Below the pieces are notes generated by a model. That model did not search any database. It saw nothing but the letters and a program-made list of their open reading frames with translations, and was not told the origin of the DNA. Positions 17,306 through 26,357 of a DNA stretch of 64,000 bases are shown here, piece by piece. Location: assembly GCA_041739875.1 (NCBI GenBank), contig JBGSNA010000221.1:5409-69408 (forward strand). Reading direction: 5' to 3'. Each line of letters starts with the position of its first letter. The first letter of the stretch is position 1. The stretch is from JBBSJZ01 sp041739875. GTDB taxonomy: Bacteria > Planctomycetota > Planctomycetia > Pirellulales > Pirellulaceae. Both the position numbers and the translations under genes were made by a program.

Positions 17306-18276
17306 AACAGTGACAACGGTTTGCTCTCGTGGGAGGTGACGTTATTCGCGACTTGGATTGGCGAAATGAATCCATCGGGCTTGAGCGCCAGAAGCGAACA
17401 GGTAATGTCAGGCAGGATGGTTTCGGCTGTACTTCCGATCAAGAAACCAGCGACGCCGGTTCGGCAGACGGTGCCCATCACCATCAGATCGGCTTCGATC
17501 TCGTCGGCCACGCTTCGAATACTGGTCACAGGCGAACCATGTTTCAAATGCACCTTGACTCCATTCGTGTTCGCGAAATGCACCTGCAACAGAGCCTCGA
17601 GTGCGCGATGAGCTTTCCGCTCATGCTCCTTTCGCATCAATTCGAGGGCAAGATCCCCGGCATGGCTTCGCATCGAGTCCTCCATCCAAAGTTGCCAAGC
17701 TGCAACGACGTGCAACTCGGCATTGTCACGCCGGGCGATTGAATAGGCAAACTCGAGTATTTTTCCATTGAGCTCCGTTTGATTGATCTCTTCGGATTCC
17801 ACGTCAATCGCCGCCAGGACGCGATCGAACTTGCCGTGAATCTCGGGCTTGAGCAACATGACGGGACATGGGCAAAGCCGAAGCAGCGATTTCGCCACGC
17901 TTCCAAACAGTCGACCAGAGGTTGAAAAACCATCGGCCGTCTTGATTACAAGATCATGGTCTTCGTTAACGACTTGGCGAGTCACTTCGGTGGCTGGATC
18001 TCCGATCGTGACAACGACATCAAGCTTTAGGCCTGTGTCCGAAATGTCTCCGGCGACTTCGAGCAGACGCCGTCGTCGGTCAGCGACAACCCAATGCTCA
18101 AGTTTCTCAGGCTTTGCGACGTCGCTCATCATGCTAAATGTGCGAGGTATTGGTTTGACGACATCCATTAACGTAAGAGAAGCATCGTTTTCGAGTGCCA
18201 ATTGAGCCGCTCGAGTGACCGCCATCTCTGGACTTTCGGTTCCCGCGTAGACGAGAATTCGTTGAAAACGTTTCAT
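17302..18276 (-). CDS. tandem universal stress protein (UspA x2)
   Basis: 324 residues with two Usp domains. First: ILVYAGTESPEMAVTRAAQLA to LFGSVAKSLLRLCPCPVMLL (about 6-140). Second: FDRVLAAIDVESEEIN to MGTVCRTGVAGFLIGSTAETIL (about 150-300). Both end with the G-x2-G-x9-G[ST] nucleotide-binding pattern, G(R)LFGS in the first and G-x-F-L-I-G-S-T in the second, so ATP binding is plausible at least in the second. First gene of the 4-nt-overlap chain with the kinase; the other Usp gene ends 22 bp upstream. Likely a cytoplasmic stress or energy-state sensor. Confidence 0.92.
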   Translation of the reverse strand: MKRFQRILVYAGTESPEMAVTRAAQLALENDASLTLMDVVKPIPRTFSMMSDVAKPEKLEHWVVADRRRRLLEVAGDISDTGLKLDVVVTIGDPATEVTRQVVNEDHDLVIKTADGFSTSGRLFGSVAKSLLRLCPCPVMLLKPEIHGKFDRVLAAIDVESEEINQTELNGKILEFAYSIARRDNAELHVVAAWQLWMEDSMRSHAGDLALELMRKEHERKAHRALEALLQVHFANTNGVKVHLKHGSPVTSIRSVADEIEADLMVMGTVCRTGVAGFLIGSTAETILPDITCSLLALKPDGFISPIQVANNVTSHESKPLSLL

Positions 18277-18298
18277 GATAAAGAGCCTGATTGCAATA

Positions 18299-19180
18299 TC
18301 AGAGTGCTGCTGGTTTCTTCAGTTCGTGATTGATTCTGTTACGGGTAATCCAAACGCTGCACGGTACGTGTCGTAACACGTATCGTGACGTACTTCCCAT
18401 CAAGATTCGCCCGAGATCGCTGCGTAACGTCTCGCCGACAACGAAAATGTCACAGCCATGTTCTTCAGCGTATTTCACCAACCCCTCTCCCAGATGATCG
18501 TTTTCGACTAAATGTGGATGCGCATTGAAACCAGACGCACCAAGGCTCAATGCCGCATCACGTACATTTGCTCGCAGGGCTTGAATCTGTTCCGATGCCA
18601 GTAATCCCACTGCGTAGGAAACGATCACGAGATGGAATTCGACTTGAGTACCCCATTTAATTTCCGAGATCTCTTCGATTGCTGCCCGAGCCGGTACGGT
18701 GTCTTCATACCCCAAAGCGATTCGCAACGGGTGTACTGATTGAGAACGATCGATCGGTCGCACAACCAGAACACTACAGCACGCTTGCGTGGCAACGAAG
18801 TCACTCGTGCTCCCGAGCAGAATTCTTGAAACCAATGAATGGCCCGTAGCACCAACGACCACCAAGTCACATCCTCGAGACTTGGCAAGACGACAGATAG
18901 ACTCGCCAGCGTGCCCCTCCACCACAACATGTTCGACCGAAGCGTTTGCACCTTCGAACAAGGAACTGATCTCAGCAAAAGCTTCCAACGCCCGCTCGCG
19001 GTCTTGCTCAAGACACGTTTGGATCCATTCAGTCTGCAAGGTCATCATTGGACTATAGGGTGGCGTTAACACCGACACCACGATCAACTCAATCTTGTCT
19101 TCGTGAGGTAAATGCGCAAGGAATCTAGCGGCTGATTGCGCCGCGTCTGAGCCGTCCGTTGCAAGCAAGATGTTTTTCAT
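18299..19180 (-). CDS. tandem universal stress protein (UspA x2)
   Basis: 293 residues from the ATG at 19180, chosen because MKNILLATDGSDAAQSAARF is a canonical Usp N-terminus and a strong AGGGGGAA ribosome-binding site stands just upstream; a longer frame to 19303 is not needed. Domain 1 runs to VVGATGHSLVSRILLGSTSDFV and domain 2 to VVGETLRSDLGRILMGSTSRYV; both carry the G-x2-G-x9-G-S ATP-binding motif. It is the promoter-proximal gene of the operon that continues with the second Usp protein and the kinase. It differs in sequence from its neighbour, so the pair is not a recent duplication. Confidence 0.92.
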   Translation of the reverse strand: MKNILLATDGSDAAQSAARFLAHLPHEDKIELIVVSVLTPPYSPMMTLQTEWIQTCLEQDRERALEAFAEISSLFEGANASVEHVVVEGHAGESICRLAKSRGCDLVVVGATGHSLVSRILLGSTSDFVATQACCSVLVVRPIDRSQSVHPLRIALGYEDTVPARAAIEEISEIKWGTQVEFHLVIVSYAVGLLASEQIQALRANVRDAALSLGASGFNAHPHLVENDHLGEGLVKYAEEHGCDIFVVGETLRSDLGRILMGSTSRYVLRHVPCSVWITRNRINHELKKPAAL

Positions 19181-19497
19181 TTCTGTTCCCCCTGTATTGC
19201 CTCGTGTATTGGTGCATTCGCAATGCCAATGACGCAAATCAACGAATTCGAAACAGAAACGTGTATAGAACGTGCCTGCACGCACATGCGGGCAGATATG
19301 CACACGAGAAACCGTTCCTCATCGCAACGAAACAGCGAATGCGCAAACCGATTGTGCAATGGACACCCAGTCATCACTGTGTCGATCAGAAAGCAGGAGC
19401 TCATCGTTTCGATTGCCTGGAGAGAGCGTATTGACGGACACTCCGAGGCCAAGTCATCTCGCTTCAGTTTCTGCAACTGTGCCGTCGGAGTACGGGG

Positions 19498-19682
19498 ACG
19501 ATTGCCGAGGGGCCGAATGTCGCCTATCGTCTGGCAAGTCAGTTCAAGATCCGCACGGCATTTGGTACACTTCTGATGCTCAACGGTGATCGGGCGACCA
19601 ACATCGAGCTGATCGAAAACCATTGGTGAATTTGCGGCTGGTCATGAAGGGCGGCAAGATTCCCACGAATCTCGTTCCCTGA
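19498..19682 (+). pseudogene. amidohydrolase (imidazolonepropionase-like) C-terminal relic
   Basis: The plus strand reads TIAEGPNVAYRLASQFKIRT then AFGT, which matches the region before the catalytic Asp of COG1228 amidohydrolases, but it continues directly into LLMLNGDRATNIELIENHW, the extreme C-terminus of the same family. About 60 residues including the active-site Asp and its helix are missing. After HW comes TGA, and the next frame resumes family sequence (NLRLVMKGGKIPTNLVP, stop at 19680-19682), so there is also a one-base frameshift. No start or N-terminal part was found in 19181-19497, which otherwise holds only the Usp promoter region. Confidence 0.65.
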
Positions 19683-19769
19683 TGCGAATCGTTCAACTCA
19701 ATCTCAGGTGGCGGTTACTGGCAACTTGGGTGAGGTTGATGAAATGTCAAACAACCGTCCAGAAACGAC

Positions 19770-19793
19770 AAAACCCCGTGAATCACGGGGTTT
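19770..19793 (-). terminator. hairpin terminator downstream of tRNA-Leu
   Basis: AAACCCCGTG and CACGGGGTTT form a perfect 10-bp stem with a short AAT loop, 25 bp after the 3' end of tRNA-Leu. On the minus strand it is followed by a T-containing tract (TGTCGTTTCT), so it fits an intrinsic terminator for the tRNA. Confidence 0.6.
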
Positions 19794-19818
19794 CGTCGAT
19801 TTCCGAGTGAATAACAAG

Positions 19819-19902
19819 TGCGGCCGAGAGGACTCGAACCTCCACGGGATTGCTCCCACAAGGCCCTCAACCTTGCGCGTCTGCCAGTTTCGCCACGGCC
19901 GC
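19819..19902 (-). tRNA. tRNA-Leu (GAG)
   Basis: 84 nt on the minus strand. The acceptor stem is GCGGCCG/CGGCCGC with discriminator A. Anticodon stem CAAGG/CCTTG surrounds TTGAGGG (anticodon GAG). A long variable arm (TGGGAGCAATCCCG) and T-loop GTTCGAGTC are present, as expected for a class II tRNA. CCA is not encoded. Confidence 0.96.
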
Positions 19903-20027
19903 TTGATCCGTCTGCGAGGATTTACTCTTGAGCAGAGATGCAGAGTTTCGCAAATCTTTACCCGGAGTCAACGCCCCGATTTCTGTTTTGATTTACGCAG
20001 TTTTGGATGAACTGTGCTTGGTTACCG

Positions 20028-21182
20028 CTACGTTTGGTCGGTGACACGTACGGCGAGGCAGACTTCGCATCGATTTCGAGCGAGTTGGCGAATGCGGACG
20101 TCAGCGACACCCCACCGCTCGATTGTCTTGCGCCAGCTTTCGATTCGCTCGGCCGAGGCGTAGTCGCCAATCTTGAGCGTAAGCAGCAACCCCACCAGAT
20201 CACTGTGTTGGTTCGTGACGATGTTTTCGACTGTTTGAAGCGTTTGCTCGGGCTTGGCAATGGAATCGACGAGCAGCCATTTCGCACCGCTGTATCGCTT
20301 CCGAGGCAAATCGCCCCCGCGAGCCTGGATGTGCGTGTATCGCGGGTGCGTCGAGATCGCTTCGTCCATTTCGGCGGGGTCGATGCCTGTCACATCCAGT
20401 CCCAGTTCAAGCAATCGCTGGCACGCGCCACCCGGTGCACTACCGATTTCGATCGCTTGGTCGCCAGCCCGCAGATTGAAACCGCTCCAAGTAATCGCCT
20501 CGGCCGCTTTGTAGTAGGCTCGCGAGATGGGTGGCTCCGCAAGTTCGATGGGTTGAACCGCTCCGGGCCAACGTGTGGGCCAAGTGCTGGCGACATGAAA
20601 GCCAATAAACCAGTGCGTCGGCGCGACGAGTACAACATCAAGCACTCGTTCGCCGGGTTGAGCAACCACGTTGATGGTACCGGAGCGGACGAATCGATTG
20701 CGCCGTTCAACATCACCCCCTTCGCCAACAGCCCCTTCGCGTAAGCTCAATGCAGCGAGTATCTCCTCACCGACCGCCCGCGAGACTTCATCGACACCCG
20801 GCTCAAAGTCAAAACGACCGATCGCGGTTCGATCTTTGGGCCAGACATGGATCTGGTCAAACGGACGTTGAGCTTCGTGCGAGTTGGAGAGTAGCGCCAC
20901 CAGCGCCGCCATCATCTCTGTCCCTTTCCCGTGGCCTTCACTGGTGTCAGCACGAACTTGGCCGATGGAATGCGAAGCGGTGCGAACGAAAATACCCGTC
21001 GGCAGATCGCTCGCCGTCGCATCGGCTGGGGCCATGCGATCTGCCGGCGATTCGCGTTTGAGAGTAACGAATCCTGGGCGCGAGAACGCGAGCCGCCAAC
21101 CTTGTTCGGCGACCTCGTGCTTGACGGCTGGTTCAGCACCATAGGCGCAACAGACAAATGAAAAACTAGGCAAAGCAGTCAA
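20028..21182 (-). CDS. RlmM/FtsJ-like SAM-dependent rRNA 2'-O-methyltransferase
   Basis: About 385 residues from TTG 21182. The frame extends to 21287 but that part overlaps the next gene and reads like simple intergenic sequence, while FVCCAYGAEPAVKHEV is the conserved beginning of the family. A THUMP-like N-terminal region is followed by the FtsJ/RrmJ fold: AIEIGSAPGGACQRLLE (SAM site), VTGIDPAEMD, WLLVDSIAKPEQT, and LLLTLKIGDY carrying the Lys of the catalytic K-D-K-E set. Distant from enterobacterial RlmM (23S rRNA C2498), so target is inferred. It lies downstream of the amidohydrolase gene on the same strand. Confidence 0.82.
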   Translation of the reverse strand: MTALPSFSFVCCAYGAEPAVKHEVAEQGWRLAFSRPGFVTLKRESPADRMAPADATASDLPTGIFVRTASHSIGQVRADTSEGHGKGTEMMAALVALLSNSHEAQRPFDQIHVWPKDRTAIGRFDFEPGVDEVSRAVGEEILAALSLREGAVGEGGDVERRNRFVRSGTINVVAQPGERVLDVVLVAPTHWFIGFHVASTWPTRWPGAVQPIELAEPPISRAYYKAAEAITWSGFNLRAGDQAIEIGSAPGGACQRLLELGLDVTGIDPAEMDEAISTHPRYTHIQARGGDLPRKRYSGAKWLLVDSIAKPEQTLQTVENIVTNQHSDLVGLLLTLKIGDYASAERIESWRKTIERWGVADVRIRQLARNRCEVCLAVRVTDQT

Positions 21183-21243
21183 GGGAATGAGTGAGTTGAG
21201 GGTAACGAATGGAGAGTGGAGGGTAGATTTGGAGCGTGGCCAA

Positions 21244-22575
21244 TCAATCGCGAGATAGCTCGCGTTTTTTGAGACGCTCGGCGACACCGGGGATCAGCTT
21301 GGCTGCGTTTTCGTAGTACATCTTGCGCAAAACGTCGTCGGGTAATTTGACGCCATAGATGTTCCAAAAACCTTGTGGCGGAGGTGATTTTTCGCTGTAG
21401 GCGATGTACTCGTCGTGCGTTTCAAAGAATTGCCAATACAGCCTCAGTCTCTGTTCGGGCCACGGTCCATCGGTACCAAACAGCAATCGATCGGCGTAAC
21501 GAACCAGAAACTCGCGAGCCGTGAACGGTTGCCGCCCCAGTTCGCTGATTCTTGACGCCGGTTCAATCCATAAGTTCGGATACGCATCGAGCCACTGAGC
21601 GACCACGGACAAGTCTTCGGCGTGATTGGCGATGTGCGCGCCAATGAATTGCGTTTTGGGGTGCCTCGCGATGACGTTATTTCTAGCGTTCAACAATTCC
21701 ATTCGCGAAGGAAACTGGTCGCCGTAAAAACTCCAATCCGGATGCCGCATGAGCTCTTCGTAACGTTCATTCTTTGCATCAATCGGTTCGAAGAAAGCTG
21801 CTGGGTCGGAAGTGTGGATGATGACTGGGATACCCGCGTCGCCACAGGCTTGCCAGATCGGGTCCCATCGCGGGTCGTCGATCTTGATGAGCGAACCATC
21901 TGGATTTTTGTATTCGAGTCCGAACTGTTTAAACACTTTCAACCCGCTGACGCCGTCGGCGGCGGCTTCACGGATTGCAGCGGCTGTCTGTTCCGCGAAT
22001 CGTGGTTGGTGACATGCCCAGGTCGATGGGTCGTCGGCGCTGCCTGTTCCACGCCAATCGACATTCGTAAAAATAACGAAGCGGTCTTTGTAATTCGTCC
22101 ATAAAAACTGTTTGTGTTCTTCGAGCTGGCTGCCCAGCCGGCCGTCGAGCGAAACGCACACGTCGATGCGGTTGCGGTCCATCAGCCCAATGAAGTCATC
22201 CAGGGCTTGGACGTTGTGTCGCATTTTGTAGAGGAAGTGCGTGTGGACATCGACGACTGGGTACGATGCCTTTTCACGCGGATGCGATGGCACAATGAGC
22301 TGGCTCTTGGGCTGAAAATCGCTCAGCGAAAGGGGTGGAATGATTGTGGCGGATGCGGGCTCAGATGCGGGTTCTCTCTCGATCGTGGGAGATGAGGTGG
22401 CTGCGGCAGGTTCCTGGGACCAACAACGTGTGGGATTGGCGAGAAAAACAGAGAATCCGATAATCAATAGGCATTGAATCCACGAAACTAGGCTCGCTTC
22501 AGCGAACCGAATCGGATTCGCTACAATCGAAAGGGAATGGGCTGCGTGACAGCTGGCCGAGTGTTCAGTTTTCAC
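21244..22575 (-). CDS. exported amidohydrolase-2 family protein
   Basis: 443 residues. Hydrophobic signal around 27-47 (SLVSWIQCLLIIGFSVFLA) indicates export or anchoring. TIM-barrel amidohydrolase motifs are VVDVHTHFLYK (metal-binding HxH), IIHTSDPAAFF, FIGAHIANHAEDL and LLFGTDGPWPEQRLRLYWQFFET (catalytic Asp). The C-terminus WNIYGVKLPDDVLRKMYYENAAKLIPG is typical of the family that includes decarboxylases and lactonases (ACMSD-like). Substrate unknown. Divergent from the Ser/Thr kinase with 49 bp between the starts. Confidence 0.88.
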   Translation of the reverse strand: MKTEHSASCHAAHSLSIVANPIRFAEASLVSWIQCLLIIGFSVFLANPTRCWSQEPAAATSSPTIEREPASEPASATIIPPLSLSDFQPKSQLIVPSHPREKASYPVVDVHTHFLYKMRHNVQALDDFIGLMDRNRIDVCVSLDGRLGSQLEEHKQFLWTNYKDRFVIFTNVDWRGTGSADDPSTWACHQPRFAEQTAAAIREAAADGVSGLKVFKQFGLEYKNPDGSLIKIDDPRWDPIWQACGDAGIPVIIHTSDPAAFFEPIDAKNERYEELMRHPDWSFYGDQFPSRMELLNARNNVIARHPKTQFIGAHIANHAEDLSVVAQWLDAYPNLWIEPASRISELGRQPFTAREFLVRYADRLLFGTDGPWPEQRLRLYWQFFETHDEYIAYSEKSPPPQGFWNIYGVKLPDDVLRKMYYENAAKLIPGVAERLKKRELSRD

Positions 22576-22624
22576 GGGGAGTTGGTGGTGGAAGGATTTC
22601 GGGACAGTAACTTAAGGATGATGC

Positions 22625-24886
22625 GTGACTGACGATTTGACAGAGCAGCAAACAGCCAACCATCAGTCGGCCAGCCTGAGATTGTCGCTTGAGCCGGCAA
22701 CACCGCCAGCGGCCGTCCCAGGATACCGGCTGAAGGAGTTTCTTGGTGCAGGGGCGTTCGGCCAAGTTTGGGTTGGTTCAGATTTGAATACGGGTCGCAG
22801 CGTGGCGGTCAAGTTTTATTTGCACCGCGGTGGTGTGAATTGGTCGTTGCTGTCGCGTGAAGTCAAGAACCTGGTCCAATTGTCGGCCGATCGCCATGTT
22901 GTACAAGTGCTCGAGGTGGGGTGGGACGCGGATCCACCGTATTACGTGATGGAACTGGTGGGCGGCGGATCGCTTGAAGATCTGCTCAAAGCCCGCGGTC
23001 GGCTGCCAGTCAACGAAGCGGTGACGTTGTTTCGAAAGATCTGCGTGGGACTGAATCATTGTCACGGGAAGGGCGTTTTGCACTGTGATATCAAGCCAGC
23101 GAATATCTTGCTTGGTGAAGACAGCGAGCCTCGTTTGGCGGATTTTGGCCAGAGTCGTATGTCACACGAACAGACGCCCGCTTTGGGAACACTGTTCTAT
23201 ATGGCGCCTGAGCAAGCTGATTTGCAAGCGACGCCGGATGCGAAATGGGACGTCTATGCCGCTGGCGCGATCTTGTTTCGCATGTTGACTGGGACAGCAC
23301 CGTATCGCGACGACACGCTGGTCGAGCGAATGGACACCGCCGGCTCGTTGCCAAAGCGGTTGGAGCGTTATCGCGAAGCCATATCGACAAGCCATGCACC
23401 CAGCGAGCACCGAATGCGGCGCGGCGTGGATCGGCGGCTTGCGGAGATCGTCAGCCGATGTATCGCGTTCCACCCGGCCGAGCGTTATGCCAACATGCAA
23501 CAAGTTTTGCAGGATCTCGATCGACGCGAACAAGCTCGATCGCGACGACCGTTGATCATGCTCGGTATCGTCGGTCCACTGCTTCTATTGACCGCAGTTT
23601 CAATTTACGCATTACGAAGCATCGAGCATGCAAGCAGCAGCACGATGTCGGCACTTCGCACCGAAGCGTTCGGTAGCAATCAGCTTGCCGCAACCTTCGC
23701 GGCACGGACGCTCGAAAGTGAACTCGAACGATATTTCCAAGCTGCGCAATCCGAAGCGTCACGGCCCGAGTTGCAGCACCAATTGAAAGAAGTCCTCGAC
23801 GACACAGAAATCCAAGGACTATTGCAAACGATTGCGTCAACGTCTGGGACCGATGCCGCATCGCAAGCACGCGAAGTGTTGCTGGATTCCGAGGTGCGTC
23901 AACGTTTGGATTCGCTTCTGGACGAACAACTGAAGCGATACTCTGGACCCAGTGACGACACTCGCTTGCCGCGTTTGGCCACCTTGTTCGTTGTCGATGC
24001 CCTCGGAACGATCATTGGGATCGCTTATGACGAGCCTGTTCCTCGAGATCAAAATAGTGCTTGTAAGAACTTTGCTTATCGAACGTACTTCAATGGCGGA
24101 CGAAACGATTTGCCTCGCGACACGCCACATGATTCGATCAAGCCTTTGACGTCAACGAGTTTATCGGCTGCATTTCCCAGTACAGCGACGGGCTTGTGGA
24201 AAGTAGCGGTCAGTACCCCCATTCGTTTGAACGCTGATTCAACAACGACGGACGCGGTTTTTGTCGCCACGATTAACCTAGGCGATTTCCAATTGCTTCA
24301 GAGCGAACAGGGAGCAAATCAAGTCGCGGTGTTGCTCGACGCGAGAACCGGACCGCTTCGAGGGACCGTGCTACAGCATCCGTTAATGGACCGACGACGC
24401 GAAGCAGGACGGACACTCGCTGGCGAGAAATTTCAAGTTTCTGCCGAACTGATGGATCGACTAATCGACGGCGGAGACGTTGACTACCGCGACCCGATGG
24501 CCCAAGCCGATGATGGCGGAGACTTCGCGGGTCCATGGATCGCAGCAATGCAATCGATCGAGTTGCCACATGCGAATGATCTCGCTTCGACGATGCCAAA
24601 GACCGAAGCCGGAAGCGAAAACCAGTCATCTACAAACGCTGAATCGCAGGCGACGGGGACGACCGACATGGTGGTTCTTGTGCAATATCGTTTGGCGAAA
24701 GTCTTTGCTCCCGTGGGGCAAATGCGGTCATCGTTGATCTGGGAAGGTGCTTCAGCGATCGCTTCGATATTGTTAGTGATGTTCACGCTGTGGTACTTGG
24801 TCTGGCGAGGAACGAATCCAGTCGTGGAACATGAGCTGGCCGAAGAATTGCATACTGGCGCAACAGAAACCATTGCTGCTCGGTAA
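22625..24886 (+). CDS. transmembrane Ser/Thr protein kinase with extracytoplasmic sensor domain
   Basis: 753 residues from GTG 22625 (the nearby ATG frame stops at once). Kinase domain about 34-300: G-rich loop LGAGAFGQVWVG, Lys63 in AVKF, Glu79, catalytic loop VLHCDIKPANILL with Asp155 and Asn160, DFG at 173-175, APE at 194-196. The Arg of HRD is Cys (H-C-D), a non-RD kinase. A membrane segment follows at about 308-332, then a 370-residue region that may be a Cache/CHASE-like sensor (DALGTIIGIAYDE, FAYRTYFNGG, and RVSTPI-like KVAVSTPIRL), and a second membrane segment at about 703-728. Ligand unknown. Confidence 0.9.
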   Translation: MTDDLTEQQTANHQSASLRLSLEPATPPAAVPGYRLKEFLGAGAFGQVWVGSDLNTGRSVAVKFYLHRGGVNWSLLSREVKNLVQLSADRHVVQVLEVGWDADPPYYVMELVGGGSLEDLLKARGRLPVNEAVTLFRKICVGLNHCHGKGVLHCDIKPANILLGEDSEPRLADFGQSRMSHEQTPALGTLFYMAPEQADLQATPDAKWDVYAAGAILFRMLTGTAPYRDDTLVERMDTAGSLPKRLERYREAISTSHAPSEHRMRRGVDRRLAEIVSRCIAFHPAERYANMQQVLQDLDRREQARSRRPLIMLGIVGPLLLLTAVSIYALRSIEHASSSTMSALRTEAFGSNQLAATFAARTLESELERYFQAAQSEASRPELQHQLKEVLDDTEIQGLLQTIASTSGTDAASQAREVLLDSEVRQRLDSLLDEQLKRYSGPSDDTRLPRLATLFVVDALGTIIGIAYDEPVPRDQNSACKNFAYRTYFNGGRNDLPRDTPHDSIKPLTSTSLSAAFPSTATGLWKVAVSTPIRLNADSTTTDAVFVATINLGDFQLLQSEQGANQVAVLLDARTGPLRGTVLQHPLMDRRREAGRTLAGEKFQVSAELMDRLIDGGDVDYRDPMAQADDGGDFAGPWIAAMQSIELPHANDLASTMPKTEAGSENQSSTNAESQATGTTDMVVLVQYRLAKVFAPVGQMRSSLIWEGASAIASILLVMFTLWYLVWRGTNPVVEHELAEELHTGATETIAAR

Positions 24887-24929
24887 GATCGTGCTTGAAG
24901 ACTCGAGTCGGCGATATTGCGTTGCGTGA

Positions 24930-25742
24930 TTACTTCGCGTTAATGACAGGCGAATTCAACCGGACGACGCTGACGCCATCGAATGTTCCTTGAGTCGGCA
25001 CGTTTACTCGTACTTGGAGAGCACCGAATACGGGCGTGAAGGGCGTATCGGGTCCAATCAGCCCATTCGTTGGCGTGTACCGAAAACGGTCTGCATACGA
25101 CAAACGTTGGATCGGAAACCGTGAACCCATATTGTACATGGGTTGAGTGACCAGTGAAGTCGAACGATCCATCGTCAGTTCATGTTTCGACTTTGTCGCT
25201 CCCCTCTGTTCAAGTCGCACTCGAGCCACGCCGTCATCGTCGAACATAAGTGACTTTGACCAACGATGGACGACGTGTTCGCCAGCAACGAAAGTAACTT
25301 CGTCGACCGCGAATCGGCCTACTTTGAGTTCAAATGTCGCGTACGCGCGAGCCGTCACCATTTGTCCCGATGCATGCTGACCCGATGCATGCTGACCCGA
25401 TGCATCGCGCAGCACAATCGTTGCAAGCCAACCGTCCGTATCTGCGTCGCGATCGAAGTTCGCCAGGTGGGCGGAGAAATCAACCATGGTGGGTCGGCCC
25501 GTTCGTGGCGAAACCGAGTCACTAGTTGCTGGCAACGCTTGGATGGGACCGGGCAAGATTGCGTCCAGTTGTATCGCCGACGTGGTCACAACTGGATCTC
25601 CAGCGAACCCTTTTGTGCAAAGGCCAATCAAACACGCTGCCATCATCGCAATCCACCACCAGCGAGGCAGTGAGGCAAAATGCGTAGACGATGTTTGATC
25701 AGTATTGGTTGCGTCGTCTCGACACGAATTGTTTTTGAGCAT
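24930..25742 (-). CDS. exported hypothetical protein
   Basis: 270 residues from ATG 25742 (MLKNNSCRDD); a 26-residue upstream extension would run through a tandem repeat and is not supported. A signal-like hydrophobic segment WWWIAMMAACLIGLCTKGFAGDP precedes the mature part. The remainder is beta-rich, with no recognised domain; it describes possibly a secreted or envelope protein (FDRDADTDGWLATIVLRDASG). An internal repeat gives ASGQH two and a half times. Downstream, its stop is 43 bp from that of the convergent kinase gene. Confidence 0.6.
   Translation of the reverse strand: MLKNNSCRDDATNTDQTSSTHFASLPRWWWIAMMAACLIGLCTKGFAGDPVVTTSAIQLDAILPGPIQALPATSDSVSPRTGRPTMVDFSAHLANFDRDADTDGWLATIVLRDASGQHASGQHASGQMVTARAYATFELKVGRFAVDEVTFVAGEHVVHRWSKSLMFDDDGVARVRLEQRGATKSKHELTMDRSTSLVTQPMYNMGSRFPIQRLSYADRFRYTPTNGLIGPDTPFTPVFGALQVRVNVPTQGTFDGVSVVRLNSPVINAK
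25366..25405. repeat. 15-bp tandem repeat inside CDS
   Basis: The unit CCCGATGCATGCTGA occurs at 25366-25380 and 25381-25395, then a partial third copy of 10 nt. It is a whole number of codons, so the minus-strand protein gains repeats of A-S-G-Q-H without a frameshift. Confidence 0.9.
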
Positions 25743-25764
25743 GGCTTTCTCGCTCGAACCCGTT

Positions 25765-25812
25765 GAATGCGCTGCGGATGGAATGCGCTGCGGATGGAAT
25801 GCGCTGCGAAGG
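25765..25812. repeat. 16-bp tandem repeat upstream of the exported protein gene
   Basis: The unit GAATGCGCTGCGGATG occurs three times in a row (25765, 25781, 25797), the last with two substitutions. It lies 22 bp upstream of the minus-strand start at 25742, in the promoter or leader region, so copy changes could alter expression. Between it and the pseudopilin start (25813-26357) I see no gene, only the divergent promoter regions. Confidence 0.85.
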
Positions 25813-26357
25813 ACAAGCAAGTCGCAAATCCGGGTCCGTGAAAGAGGCTCGTAAGCCGAGAAAGGTCATTTTAAGGACCTGAATGTTGGCAATCGAAGCG
25901 GGAATTGCGGCGAAACGTTTTCAACACGAAGGTATTCGCGGTCGTTGCGAGGGTGAACCAATCCCACACGTCCTGTTGAACAATCGCAACACATGAATGA
26001 CGGACGCAACAACGAAAATCCGAACACTGTGACAACAATCCAAGAGACGTTTTGCAAACGTTCGAATTCGCGTCGATGACGCAATGACTGGATTCAGTCG
26101 CCGGGCCCCACAGGACTAGAAGTGTTCCGAGTGTGACGATTGACCAGAAACTGACGACCAGGCACCCCCATTAGAGAGGCGGAAAATCACAAACCGGTGA
26201 GTGTTTTATGCAGCCGATCTCAGATAGCGGTCTACGTTTCTAGTGAAGATCGAGTTGAAACGCAATTTTTTGCGCAATCGTCATTTTGAGACTACAGAAA
26301 ACGGCATCCTCACGCGATTCGCTCGCTACACGTGTTACACACAGGGGCAAAACCAGT

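Noticed and set aside
19708..20010. 100-aa plus frame across tRNA-Leu
   Set aside because: It is the well-known spurious frame through a tRNA-Leu gene on the opposite strand (GREDSNLHG pattern).
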